Source: a virus. From it: a stretch of 42,794 bases of DNA. The notes under the pieces are model-generated. The model worked only from the letters and a program-made list of their open reading frames with translations, was not told the DNA's origin and made no database searches. The stretch is from positions 1 through 42,794 of the IMG/VR virus record IMGVR_UViG_3300031976_000878, one strand, 5' to 3'. The stretch's first letter is position 1. Every line of letters begins with the position of its first letter. Below are positions 28,935 to 38,900 of this stretch, piece after piece. The translations under genes were made by a program, and so were the position numbers.

Positions 28935-29423
28935 ATGAGCCTGTATAAGAAATTCGCCACCGACGAGAACGCAGAGGCCGGCGAGGGCATCGTGCTCGAC
29001 TATGGCGACGGCGTGAAGATCCGTATCCACCGCGCCGGCGGCGGCAACAAGGCGTTCGCGCGCATCCTCGAGGCGAAGACAAAACCCTACCGCCGTCAGA
29101 TCGACAACGGCACGATCGACCAGGACGTGATGCGCCGGCTGATGGCCGAGATCTACGCCAAGTCCGTCATCATCGGATGGGAAGGCGTGACCGACGAGGA
29201 CGATCATCCGCTCGCCTTCACGGAGGAGAACGTTGTCAAGGTCCTGCTCGACCTGCCTGACCTCTTCCGCGACATCCAGGAAGCGGCCAGCAACGCGGCT
29301 CTCTTCCGCGCCGATGCGAATGCGGCCGTGGAGGGAAACTCGTCGACGCCCTCCGGTGGAGCCTCCGGTGGAGCGAGCAAGAAAGCTGGTTCCGAAGCCT
29401 CGCAGAGCGCGGAAAGCCGGTAA
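28935..29423 (+). CDS. Tail assembly chaperone (gpG-like)
   Basis: 162 aa; AAGGA lies 8 nt before the ATG. The folded part is FATDENAEAGEGIVLDYGDG, RIHRAGGGNKAFARILEAKT, RRQIDNGTIDQDVMRRLMAE, VIIGWEGVTDEDDHPLAFTE. The Ser, Gly and Ala tail is in the part beyond the frameshift site. It belongs to the tail tape-measure chaperone class that assists tape measure assembly. A slippery GGGAAAC at 29333-29339 precedes the second, fused product. Confidence 0.8.
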   Translation: MSLYKKFATDENAEAGEGIVLDYGDGVKIRIHRAGGGNKAFARILEAKTKPYRRQIDNGTIDQDVMRRLMAEIYAKSVIIGWEGVTDEDDHPLAFTEENVVKVLLDLPDLFRDIQEAASNAALFRADANAAVEGNSSTPSGGASGGASKKAGSEASQSAESR

Positions 29424-29698
29424 AAGCCTGGCTGAACCGCACCGAGTTCCTCCCGCATCTCGCGTTCCTGCGGGACGCCTTCTACGATCTGGCCGCATCA
29501 AGGTCGGTCACCCAGGCCGGCCCGCAGCCGATCCCCATCTCCGAAATCGCCGCCTACTGCTCGCTCTTTGGCGTCTCTGACGTCCAGGAGCGGGCCGAGT
29601 TCTTGAGCGCGATGCAGGCGATGGACGCCGCCTACCTCGACCACATCAACCAGCCGGACAAACCGGACCAGCCGAAGGAGGACGACAAGGGTGGTTGA
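28935..29698 (+). CDS. Tail assembly chaperone fusion (gpGT-like) by -1 frameshift
   Basis: Frame 0 is read to the slippery GGGAAAC (29333-29339, read G-GGA-AAC) and then the -1 frame, which is open from there to TGA at 29696-29698. The C-terminal extension contains KLVDALRWSLRWSEQESWF, RTEFLPHLAFLRDAFYDL, SEIAAYCSLFGVSDVQERAE and FLSAMQAMDAAYLDHIN. This matches the known lambda-like gpG/gpT strategy. The extension has no start codon of its own that would make sense. The stop overlaps the tape measure start. Confidence 0.7.
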
Positions 29699-32600
29699 TC
29701 GCGTCGTCAAATCGGTCGAGATCCGTGAAGCCGGAACGCAGCGCGTCTACGATCGCTTCACCAAACTGACGACGGCGGCGCGTGGGGTCAGCGTCGCCGT
29801 CAACGAAGCCGGCACTGCGATCGAGACGAATGCGCGCAAGATCGATTCCGCGGCTCGTTCCTACGAGCGCCTGACGGAGCGCACCACTTCGAATTCTGGT
29901 GCTCTGCGGAATTATGCTAGCGACATCAACACTGTGGAGAAGGCGCACGCCGCCGGCATCACGTCGGCTAAGCAGTTCGCCACCGATCTTCAGCGCGTGC
30001 AGCAAGCGCTTCAGTCTGCCGGCGCGCCCCGCGGCCCGTCGACCGATCTCCAGCGGAACCTCGAATACATCAACGAGACGCGCTTGGCAGCGAAGTCGGC
30101 GCAGGAGTCGGCCGAGGCGATGTCCGCGGCCTTTCGCGCGATCGACACCGGCACGACGCCGCTGCAGAATACCATCAACTCGCTGCACGGCATCGGCGAG
30201 GGGTTTCTCGATGCGCAGGCGTCGGCAAGCGCCTTCGGCGATTTCTTCAAGCGAGAGATGGAGGAGGCGAAGCGGCAGGCCGAGGTAGTCTCTGCTGCCA
30301 TCTCCAAGGAATTCGGCGACGCTTTCAATCGCCGCATGAACATCGGCGGGCCGTCGGCCACGCAGATGGGTGCCAGCTATTCCGCACTGTCTGGCCTGAA
30401 TTCGCAACTCGACCTGATCGAGCGGGCCCGCACTGAGCAGTTTGCCCCCGACCTCAATCGCCGGCTCGGCGTCGGCGTCAATGCCAGAGACCAAGGCGCG
30501 ACAGTCTCAGCGCTGATGGAGGCAGAGAAGGCGGCCGAAGCATATGAAAGGCGCCTCGCGCAGGTGAGGGCAGAGATCGATCCTGTCGCAGCCGCGCAGG
30601 ATCGCCTTAATGCGGAGATCGCCGAATACACGGCCATGGCTGCTCGCGGCGATCTGACGACGCAGCAACTGGCCCAAGGGATGGAGGTGGCGCAGGGCAG
30701 GTTCGCGCTGGCGGAGCGATCCCTTGGCCAGTTCAAGGATGCGAGCCGGCTCTCGTCTACCGAGTTGCAGAACCTGCAGTTCCAGTTGAACGACATTGGC
30801 GTCTCGCTGGCGTCCGGCCAGTCGCCGTTCGTGGTCCTCCTCCAGCAGGGCGCGCAGATCGGCCAGTTGTTCGGGCCAGGCGCCACGGTGCAGACGGCGC
30901 TTCGCTCTGTGGCGTCTGGCGTGATGCAGTTCCTGACGAGCCCGATCAACCTTGCGGTCCTCGGCTTTGCGGCACTGGCCGGCGGCGTCGCCTATTTTGT
31001 CTCCACCTTCAAGTCCAATATCCCGCCGCTGAAGGACCGGATTGAGGACCATCTGAAGCTGGTGCGCGATCTGGCCGATGCCTATGGCGACGCGAGCGCG
31101 AACGTCGACAAATACGGCAAGCTTGGCAAGTCTGCTCTCGAGGCGCTGAGCGCCAGGCAGCGCGAAATCACAGCGCTCCAGCTGCAGTCTGGCGCGAGCA
31201 GGATTCTCGACCGACTGGCCCCTGAGATCAGTCTGCCAGACATCACGACAGGCGAGGTCGTCCAGGCCCGGGACATGAACAAGTACCCCGAGCTTGAGGG
31301 TGCTCTGAAGCGACTTTCCGACAGCGCGAAGACCGGCGCACCGAACGTCCGTGAGTTCTTCGACGAGATCGGCAAGATCGGCGCCACGACGAGGGACGCC
31401 GGGCTCCGCAAGTTGATCGCCGACGTGATCGAGACGAACCGGAATCTCGTCACGGCGCAGGACATCATCGATGGCACAGTGGATCGCCTGGGCAAGCTCC
31501 GCGAGGCGGCGCGCAAGGCCGGCGATGCTGCTCGCGACGGCCTGAAGGAATTCGTCCCGGATCTGACGACTGATCGCCAGCGGATCGAGCAGCTTTACCG
31601 GCAGCGCCTGAACGCGGCCACGGTGCGCGTCCCGAACGACCCAGAGCGCAATCGGAACGCCCTCGCGGGCATCCAGATCGAAGCCGACCGCGACCGCAAG
31701 GAGGCGCTAGACGAGATCGCCAGGGCGGAGGCCAACGTCCGCCGTGAGCGCGAGCTTGCCACGCAGGGCATATTTGCCCGCACGACGGCTGAGCGCTCTG
31801 CCATTGCCGAGCAGATGAAAGCCGTCGAACTGAACACCGTCCAAGGCGACAAGCTGGGTGAGGTCGAGCGGGAGGCTCGCATCGCGGCCGAAGGGCTTCT
31901 CGTCTTCGCCCAGGCTCAGCGAGAGGTGCAGGATGCAGCCCGATCTGCGGAGGACGCGCTTTCCACCGCAGGCATGCGTGGGTACGCCGCCGAGATCGCT
32001 GGCATCAACCGGCAGATCGAGCGCCAAATCGAATTGACGCCGGAACTCGCCGACGCATGGAACCGGATCGGCGATGCCCAGCGCGCAGTTGCGACGATCA
32101 ACATGCGCGAGCAGCTGTTCACACCGCAGAACGACAATGTCGCCTCGCTGAAGGCTGAAGCAGAGGCGCTCGACCTCACGGGCGAAGCGCGCCGCCGTGT
32201 CCTTGCGGACGCTCAGGCTGAGCAGACGCTGCGGCAGGCCGGCGTCGATCTGCTGAGCAAGGAGGCGGAGGCCTATCGCTCCAATGCGCGGGCGATCTCG
32301 GAATACGAGGCCGCGCTGTCGGCGGCGAAGGCCGAGCGCGATCTCCTGTTCGAACGCGACCAGATGCTTCGCACGCCGACCGAGCAGAAGGTCGCCGAGC
32401 AGCTTCGCAGCCTGAACCTCAGCGAGCGCGATCCCTACGGCAAGGTCATCGCCAACCAGGTCCGCTACAATGAGCGCCTGAAGGAGGGGAAAGAGCTCAT
32501 CGAGGGCATGACGTCAGGCCTGTCGGCGCAGATCCGTGAAGCCAAGAGCCTCGGCGACGTGGGTAGCATCCTCCTCGATCGTGTTTCCGGCGCTCTGAAC

Positions 32601-33980
32601 AGCTACATGGACAAGCAACTGGAGAAAGCGCTGCAGGAGGTTGGCAACTCGGTCCTCGGAAATCTATTCCCCGGCGCAGGGCCGGCTATCGGCTTGCCGG
32701 ATGCGCCGGCCATGCAGACGATCGCGACGGCGAACATGACCGCTTCCGTGGTGAATCTGACGTCAGCCAACGGCCTCCTGGGCGGTTTGGCGGCGAACCA
32801 GAATTCCCCGCTCGGCTCTATCGAGCGCGGCGGGCCGCTGGCGCCAGTTCTGGACCCTGCCAGCCAGCGAGTTTCGGACGCCTTCGCGGTCACTGCCCCG
32901 GTCGCAGGGATGAGCGGCGCGGCGCCATCTGTCTCCGAAATGACGGCCTATATTCGACAGGCTGCGGCAGCTCGCGGCATTGATCAGGAGATCGCTCTTC
33001 GCGTCGCGCGATCCGAAGGCTTGGGCGAGGGAATCTGGCAGTCCAACTATCACCGCGGCAGCTTCCGCGAGCCGTCCTATGGACCGTTCCAGCTTCTGAA
33101 AGGCGGCCCAGGCACAGGCTTCGGTCCGGGCCTCGGCAACGCGTTCATGCAGGACACGGGGCTGGATCCAGCCGACCGGCGCACATCTTACGCAGGCATC
33201 GACTATGCGCTGAACCATGCGGCCAAGAACGGTTGGGGGGCATGGTACGGCGCCGACAAGGCCGGCGTCGGCGAGTGGGACGGCCTCCGCGGCGCACAGA
33301 CGGTTCCGCTCGAGCAGGTGCAGGCGCAGATCCAGCAGTCGGCGACCGCTCTGCAGCAGTCAGCGCAGACGCTCGCGCCGGCTGCGTCGCAGTTCACATC
33401 GAGCCTCGGCCAGCAGCTGAACGGCACGATCGTCGGCGGCGCCAGCCAGATCGCCGATCAGTTCGTGCCAGGCCTCGGCGGTGTCGTGCAGACGTTCCTG
33501 AAGGCCTTCCAATCGGCCGCGCCTGGCGGCGGAGGCGGCTTGGGCAGTCTGATCGCGAGCGCCTTCGGCGGTGGAGGAGGCGGAGCCGATCCTTGGGCTG
33601 GGCTACGCTTCGCCAAGGGCGGCGCCTTCACCAACTCGATCGTCGACACCCCGACGCAGTTCCGATTCGCGGATGGCATCGGCTTGATGGGCGAGGCCGG
33701 CCCCGAGGCGATCATGCCGCTCAGTCGCGGGCGCAATGGCAGGCTCGGCGTCACCATGTCAATGCAGCGGGCTCCCCAGGCGGCTCAGCCCACGATCGTC
33801 GAGAACGTCTTCCACAACGCCCCGCCTGTGAAGGAGCAGCGCGAGGAGACGGATCAGTCGACCGGCAAGCGCCGCAACGTGATCGTCTTCGACGAGATGG
33901 TCTCGAAAAGCGTCAAGGGCGGCCCGAGGACAAAACGTGCGCTCGGCCAGCTTGGCGCCAAGATGCCACTGACGAGGTAG
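29691..33980 (+). CDS. Tape measure protein with C-terminal lytic-transglycosylase-like domain
   Basis: 1429 aa from the GTG at 29691, with AAGGAGG 9 nt upstream. Long charged helical repeats, then a hydrophobic stretch near residues 408-437 (MQFLTSPINLAVLGFAALAG) preceded by SPFVVLLQQGAQIGQLFG, match TMP_2 tape measures. Near residues 1080-1195, IRQAAAARGIDQEIALRVAR, PSYGPFQLL and NHAAKNGWGAWYGADKAGVG suggest a muramidase/SLT-type domain for wall digestion. The C-terminus has LMGEAGPEAIMPLSRGR, typical of tape measures. It sets tail length and helps DNA entry. Confidence 0.9.
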   Translation: MVDRVVKSVEIREAGTQRVYDRFTKLTTAARGVSVAVNEAGTAIETNARKIDSAARSYERLTERTTSNSGALRNYASDINTVEKAHAAGITSAKQFATDLQRVQQALQSAGAPRGPSTDLQRNLEYINETRLAAKSAQESAEAMSAAFRAIDTGTTPLQNTINSLHGIGEGFLDAQASASAFGDFFKREMEEAKRQAEVVSAAISKEFGDAFNRRMNIGGPSATQMGASYSALSGLNSQLDLIERARTEQFAPDLNRRLGVGVNARDQGATVSALMEAEKAAEAYERRLAQVRAEIDPVAAAQDRLNAEIAEYTAMAARGDLTTQQLAQGMEVAQGRFALAERSLGQFKDASRLSSTELQNLQFQLNDIGVSLASGQSPFVVLLQQGAQIGQLFGPGATVQTALRSVASGVMQFLTSPINLAVLGFAALAGGVAYFVSTFKSNIPPLKDRIEDHLKLVRDLADAYGDASANVDKYGKLGKSALEALSARQREITALQLQSGASRILDRLAPEISLPDITTGEVVQARDMNKYPELEGALKRLSDSAKTGAPNVREFFDEIGKIGATTRDAGLRKLIADVIETNRNLVTAQDIIDGTVDRLGKLREAARKAGDAARDGLKEFVPDLTTDRQRIEQLYRQRLNAATVRVPNDPERNRNALAGIQIEADRDRKEALDEIARAEANVRRERELATQGIFARTTAERSAIAEQMKAVELNTVQGDKLGEVEREARIAAEGLLVFAQAQREVQDAARSAEDALSTAGMRGYAAEIAGINRQIERQIELTPELADAWNRIGDAQRAVATINMREQLFTPQNDNVASLKAEAEALDLTGEARRRVLADAQAEQTLRQAGVDLLSKEAEAYRSNARAISEYEAALSAAKAERDLLFERDQMLRTPTEQKVAEQLRSLNLSERDPYGKVIANQVRYNERLKEGKELIEGMTSGLSAQIREAKSLGDVGSILLDRVSGALNSYMDKQLEKALQEVGNSVLGNLFPGAGPAIGLPDAPAMQTIATANMTASVVNLTSANGLLGGLAANQNSPLGSIERGGPLAPVLDPASQRVSDAFAVTAPVAGMSGAAPSVSEMTAYIRQAAAARGIDQEIALRVARSEGLGEGIWQSNYHRGSFREPSYGPFQLLKGGPGTGFGPGLGNAFMQDTGLDPADRRTSYAGIDYALNHAAKNGWGAWYGADKAGVGEWDGLRGAQTVPLEQVQAQIQQSATALQQSAQTLAPAASQFTSSLGQQLNGTIVGGASQIADQFVPGLGGVVQTFLKAFQSAAPGGGGGLGSLIASAFGGGGGGADPWAGLRFAKGGAFTNSIVDTPTQFRFADGIGLMGEAGPEAIMPLSRGRNGRLGVTMSMQRAPQAAQPTIVENVFHNAPPVKEQREETDQSTGKRRNVIVFDEMVSKSVKGGPRTKRALGQLGAKMPLTR

Positions 33981-33983
33981 GCC

Positions 33984-34409
33984 ATGCCGTATCCAGTTTG
34001 GCCGGCTGAGCTGCCGCAGTATCCGACGCCGGACGGATATCAGCGCGGCGCGCGAGATGGCCGGTCCTTCGCAAGCATGCAGAACGGCCCGCCGAAGATC
34101 CGTCGCAAGACTTCCGCGGCCGTGAAGCCGGTGTCGCTGACCTACGAGATGACGACGGACGAACTCGCCAGGTTCGAGCGCTTTTGGGAAGAGGACACCG
34201 ATGGTGGGCTGCTCTTCGTGATGCCAGACGCGGTCAATCATGGGCAGCCGCTACTGACCGAAGCCGGGGAGCCGATTTTGACCGAGGATGGCGATCCCAT
34301 CCTGATTTCGGCATGGTGGCTGGTCGCGTTCGGCGAGGAGGCCTACCAGGTCTCGCCGATCGGGCCGCTCGACTACAACGTCTCGTTCTCGGTGCTCGTA
34401 TGGCCGTGA
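33984..34409 (+). CDS. Tail protein (putative distal tail / minor tail), 141 aa
   Basis: Begins MPYPVWPAELPQYPTPDGYQ, a Pro and Tyr-rich start seen in small tail proteins of rhizobial phages, then FERFWEEDTDGGLLFVMPD and ISAWWLVAFGEEAYQVSPIG. Follows the tape measure. Gene order suggests a tail tip or distal tail component; motif support is weak. Confidence 0.6.
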   Translation: MPYPVWPAELPQYPTPDGYQRGARDGRSFASMQNGPPKIRRKTSAAVKPVSLTYEMTTDELARFERFWEEDTDGGLLFVMPDAVNHGQPLLTEAGEPILTEDGDPILISAWWLVAFGEEAYQVSPIGPLDYNVSFSVLVWP

Positions 34410-34963
34410 AGACCGGAAGGCGCCTCGTCAGCTTCAACATGCGGACGGCGATCGAGCAGCCGATCACGCCAGAGACGGCCGTGACGCTGGTCACGATACG
34501 GCATCCCGAGCTTGAGGCCCCGCTGCGGCTGTCGACCGATCCGACGGTTCGGACTTCCTCTGACCCTTTGATGTACGGCACGCGGTCGAAGATGATCTCG
34601 CCGCAGATCACCTCTGATGTCTTCAACCTCACCACCGCAGCGCAATTCGATTTCGTGCTGATGTCGGCCATCCTGCCGGATGATCCGGAGGAGGGCACCA
34701 CGCCGGTTGACATGACCATTGAGAACGTCGCCGCCGGGATGACGGCGATGGCTCAGAAGCTGAAGACGCCGGCCCAGGTGGATTTCGCCGTCGTGCTTGC
34801 GGCGACACCGGACTATGTGGAGTTCGCATGGACCGGCCTCTACACCGTCGGCGCCGATTGGGACGAGCGGGCCATCACGATCCCGGTCTCGCGCGAGGTC
34901 ATCCAGAGGCTGAGCTATCCGTTCGGCCGCATGACGCGGTCGTTCTTTCCGGGGCTGTTCTGA
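34400..34963 (+). CDS. Minor tail protein, DUF1833-like (putative)
   Basis: 187 aa; the ATG at 34400 overlaps the previous gene by 10 bases. RTAIEQPITPETAVTLVTIR, LRLSTDPTVRTSSDPLMYG and FDFVLMSAILPDDPEEGTTP resemble the DUF1833 family of phage tail proteins. It probably contributes to the tail tip. The end is basic and aromatic (YPFGRMTRSFFPGLF). Confidence 0.65.
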   Translation: MAVKTGRRLVSFNMRTAIEQPITPETAVTLVTIRHPELEAPLRLSTDPTVRTSSDPLMYGTRSKMISPQITSDVFNLTTAAQFDFVLMSAILPDDPEEGTTPVDMTIENVAAGMTAMAQKLKTPAQVDFAVVLAATPDYVEFAWTGLYTVGADWDERAITIPVSREVIQRLSYPFGRMTRSFFPGLF

Positions 34964-34972
34964 GAGGAAGCC

Positions 34973-35236
34973 ATGAGCATCGTTGTCGAATACCGAGAAA
35001 TCGGCACGGAGGCTTGGATCAGGCATCGCTGTGCTCCGCTTTCGCGCGCCCCATCGTTCACGGAAACGGCAGGCGGAGATGGGGCGATTATCGCCAGCGG
35101 CGACGTTGGCTTCTCAACCTGGTCGGATGATGAACTGCTGGAGGAATACATCAAGCACGGGCAGTTTTCTGAAGAGTGTCGAACCACGGATGGCGCGGCC
35201 GTGAGAGACGAACTGCAGCGTCGCGGAGTTCTCTGA
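34973..35236 (+). CDS. Hypothetical tail-region protein, 87 aa
   Basis: GAGAGGAAGCC precedes the ATG. Starts with SIVVEYREIGTEAWIRHRC and has WSDDELLEEYIKHGQFSEE and a helical end. No domain recognised; the position between minor tail proteins suggests a tip or assembly function. Confidence 0.55.
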   Translation: MSIVVEYREIGTEAWIRHRCAPLSRAPSFTETAGGDGAIIASGDVGFSTWSDDELLEEYIKHGQFSEECRTTDGAAVRDELQRRGVL

Positions 35237-35472
35237 TGCACATCGTTATCGAAAACAAAGTCCCCGGCGTCGACGTGAAGGTGCGCGAGGTCGACGGACA
35301 GACCGTCGTGACCGTGCAGCGTGGCGACGGCCTCAACGAGATCGTCACGGATAGGCCTCCTCTCGACATCTGGCGCGACGCGCACCGCATTCACCGCGCG
35401 ACCATTGGAGCCGCCGGCCCTGAGGCGATCATGCCGCTCCGCCGGGGGGCTAAGGCGCCATTGGTCCGCTGA
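35236..35472 (+). CDS. Small tail-region protein with tape-measure-like C-terminus, 78 aa
   Basis: TGATG overlap with the preceding gene. MHIVIENKVPGVDVKVREVD and TVVTVQRGDGLNEIV precede ATIGAAGPEAIMPLRRGAKA. AGPEAIMPL also occurs near the C-terminus of the tape measure (GEAGPEAIMPL). The gene could be a split-off or duplicated tape measure tail segment, or a separate tip protein using the same docking motif. Confidence 0.5.
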   Translation: MHIVIENKVPGVDVKVREVDGQTVVTVQRGDGLNEIVTDRPPLDIWRDAHRIHRATIGAAGPEAIMPLRRGAKAPLVR

Positions 35473-35564
35473 AGCGCCAAGCCGTTCGCCTTGCGCTCCT
35501 GTGGATAGCCATCGGATGCGCGGTCAGCATAGTCTTCGAAATCGCGAGAGAATGCCTGCCGTGA
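35469..35564 (+). CDS. Tiny membrane protein, 31 aa, possible CTG start
   Basis: An ORF starting at CTG 35469 overlaps the previous stop (CTGA) exactly as the ATGA/GTGA overlaps do elsewhere and stops at TGA 35562-35564, overlapping the GTG of the next gene. The protein is a hydrophobic helix, AVRLALLWIAIGCAVSIVF, flanked by KRQ and an E-rich end. No standard start is available (an ATT is at 35460). Its frame fits perfectly between its neighbours, which is the evidence for it. Confidence 0.4.
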   Translation: MKRQAVRLALLWIAIGCAVSIVFEIARECLP

Positions 35565-35977
35565 CGCATTGGTCCTCCCCCTTCATCGGCATGCCCTTCG
35601 AAGAGCGCGGGCGCGAAGCCCGCGGCGTGGATTGCTATGGGCTCGTGCGCCTCGTCCTTATGGAGGTGCAGAGGATCGCTCTGCCGAGCTTCACCGAATC
35701 CTATGTCAGCTGCGCCGAGCGCGAGATGATCGCCGCCGCCCTCGATGCCGGCGAGCGAGACCTGCCGCTGCGCCCGATCCGCCGCGGCGACGAGGCGCCG
35801 TTCGACATCGTGGAGTTCGTCCGCGGCGGCATCTCCGATCACGTCGGCATCGTCGTGGAGCGCGGACGGATGCTGCACATCGAAAGCGGCGGAGAAAGCC
35901 GCATCGAGCGCTACGACGTCGGCAAGTGGCTGCCGCGCCTCAAGGGCTTCTACAGACATCGGGATCTGATCCGGTGA
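35561..35977 (+). CDS. NlpC/P60-like tail peptidase (putative)
   Basis: 138 aa from the GTG at 35561 (an ATG at 35552 is the alternative). The active-site region is REARGVDCYGLVRLVLME with a Cys in the GVDCYGLVR motif and an ISDHVGIVVERGRMLHIESG region supplying the His. The family cleaves peptidoglycan crosslinks at the tail tip in siphophages. Order before the host-specificity protein matches RcGTA and related tails. Confidence 0.82.
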   Translation: MTHWSSPFIGMPFEERGREARGVDCYGLVRLVLMEVQRIALPSFTESYVSCAEREMIAAALDAGERDLPLRPIRRGDEAPFDIVEFVRGGISDHVGIVVERGRMLHIESGGESRIERYDVGKWLPRLKGFYRHRDLIR

Positions 35978-38900
35978 ACCAACTCGTCCCGATCCAGCCT
36001 GCTCCTGACGGGGTCGCTTCGGCGGCCCTTTTTCATGAGCAGAAGAGCCTGTCCGTCCTCGCGCTGCCGACGCTGGATCTCGGCAATCGCAGGGAGGTAA
36101 CGCACCGCTACGGCATGACGGTTGCTGAGCTGGTGGCTGCAGAATTCCCTGGCCTCCCTCCTGAGCGCATGGCGATGGTGCGCGTCACCATCGGCAATTG
36201 GGAGATATCAGCGGCGGTCTGGCACCGCGTCCGGCCTCAGCCTGGCTGGACCGTCGTCGTCCGGATCGTCCCACATGGCGGCAATCTGCGGAGCATCCTA
36301 TCGGTCGTGATTTCGGTTGCGGCCATCGCCATCGGTCAGTTCTATGTCGGGCCGTTGTTGGGGGCTGCAGCAGGCGCATTCGCGACCGCGGCCATCGGCT
36401 TCGCAGGCAACTTGCTTCTGAACGCCCTGATCCCGGTCAAGGCACCGGGCGGAGACGAACGATCCCAGACATATGATGTCCAGGGTTGGGAGAATGTCGT
36501 CAACCGAAACGGGCCGGTCGTCGACCTCATGGGCAGGCATCGTTGGGCGCCGCCGTCGCTGGCATCATCTTTCACCGAAACTATCGGCGACGAACGCTGG
36601 GTCACTGGCCTATTCGGCGGGTACGGGCCGCTTGAGATCGACGTCGACTCCATCAAGATCGGCGACACGCCGATCACCGACCTCGAGGATGACGAATACG
36701 AGATCGAGATCCGCGAAGGCTATCCTGACGACGAGCCTTTGTCGCTCTATCCGGCACAGATTAGCGAGGTGCAGGTCGGCATCTCACTGCAGGAAACCGA
36801 TGACGATGGAAAGCTATATCCAGTCACAAGGTCAAGCCCCCCTGACGCGGAAGAACTCTCCGTCGACATCGCATTTCCTGGCGGTCTAATTGACGTAAAC
36901 GATAAGGGTGAAGAATATCAGCAGAATGTTCGTATAACTATTGAATACAGACTCGCTGGAACTGATACGTGGATATTTCTACCGGGTAATGAAGGCGATA
37001 CGATAAGGATAACTGCAGAGACAAGAAAGCCTATATACAGAAGTTTCAGGTGGACGCCCGCAGTCAGAGGTCAATATGAGCTTCGACTGACGCGCACCAG
37101 CGGTGAAGACAGTACGGCATCACAAGAAACGGTGTGGGCTTGCGTCCGCGCGCATCGGCCGGAGTATCCTCTGAATTTCCCGAAGCCGTTGGCGATGGTC
37201 TGCGCCAAGGTGAAGGGCACGCGCCTCACGAACGGCCAGCTGAAGGAACTGAACTTCGTCGCCCAGCGGGTTTGCAAGGATTGGGACGCGGAGACAGAGA
37301 CGTGGATAGAGAGGCCTACCAGCAGCCCGGCCTCGCTGCGGCGCTGGAGCCTGCAGGGGCCGGCGAACGCCAAGCCGCTAGCCGATGCCGACATCGACCT
37401 CGCCTACTTCGCTGACTGGCACGAATGGTGCGATGGGCTTGGCCTCGAGTATAACAGGGTCCACGACTACGACGCGTCGATCGAGGAGGTGGCACAGGAC
37501 ATCTGCCGGGTCGGCCGGGCGACGCCGCAGAACTATGGCACGCAGGAAACCGTCTGCATCGACCGTCAGCAGACGGAGATCGTCTCGCACATCGGCCCGC
37601 GCAACGCCTGGGACATCAAAGGCTCGGTCCAGTCCATTGATCCGCCGGACGCCTGGCGGATCCCGTTTCGCGACGCTTCCAATCTTTGGGAGCAGCATGA
37701 GCGGATTGTCCCACGCCCCGGGTTGGTCGGCGCGCCGCAGCGCATCGAGGAGCTGAACGCCGACGGCATCACCGACCCGGCTCAGATCTGGTACTACGGC
37801 CGTCGCCGGTTCCTCGAGCTCGAATACCGCGCCGAGACTTGGACGGCATCCATGGACATCGAGAACCTCGTCTTGGTGCGGGGAAACCTCGTGCGGCTGT
37901 CGATGTTCGATGGGCAGACGAGCGCGAGGGTGAAGAGGGCCAGCGGCAGGTTCGTGGAGCTCGACGAACTTGTGGAGATGGAGGAGGGCACCGACTACGG
38001 CGTTCGCTTTCGGCTGCGCGATGGCTCCTCCGTGCTCTGGATCGTTGCGGCCACCCCCGGCGAGACCAAAGGGCTGCGTCTAGTCTCGATCTCCTCCCGC
38101 TATGCGGCCGATAACGACGAAGATTACCGCCCGACGGACAACGACTGGCTCCCGCAGGGCCGCGAGATGATCGACGGCGAGCGCTATGACGGCGACCTCG
38201 CCTTCTTCGGCCCGCTGAACGGCGAGACCGTCGCGGCGATCGTGAAAGACATCGAGGGGGGCGAGGACTTCAGCGCCGTGATCACGCTCATGCCCGCCGC
38301 GCCAGAAATCGACGCCTTCCTCGAGACCGACACGCCGCCTGCCTGGGATGGCCGCGTCGGCGCCGAGGTGGAGATCGACGTCGTTGCGCCGCGGACGCCG
38401 TTGATCACCAGCGTCAGGACTGGCGAGCAGGCCCGCCGCGATACCGACGATCCGGACGAATATCCGCCGATCAGGGTCATCGTCTCGGCGGCCGGCGCGA
38501 CCCGCGTCACGGTCTACCAGATTCAACACCGCTTGCAAGGATATGGGACGTGGAGCGACCCACCGGCGACAGGATATGCCTATAGCGGGGTCGTCGAGAT
38601 CCCTGGTTACGATAAGGGCGACATCGTCGAGATGCAGCCGCGCGCAGTCGGGCAGACGGGGCTGACCAGCGCATGGGGGCCGACCGTGACGCGAACCGTC
38701 GGCGCCGAGGATCCGGAGGCAATGGCTGCGGTTTCAGGTGTATCGGTCACCGCCGATGACGATGCTGCGCTGATCACCTGGACGACACCGAACGACAGCC
38801 GGCTCGAAGGAGTGCAGATCTTCCGCGTGCCGTCGGGGACGGCGTTCGCCGATGCAGAGCCGAGCGATATCATCGCGACGGTTTACTCCGCTCCCAGCGC

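Noticed and set aside
35569-35973. Long N-terminal extension of the J-like frame
   Set aside because: It overlaps the well-supported peptidase gene; the product is Arg-rich and the GTGA overlap at 35974 marks the start.
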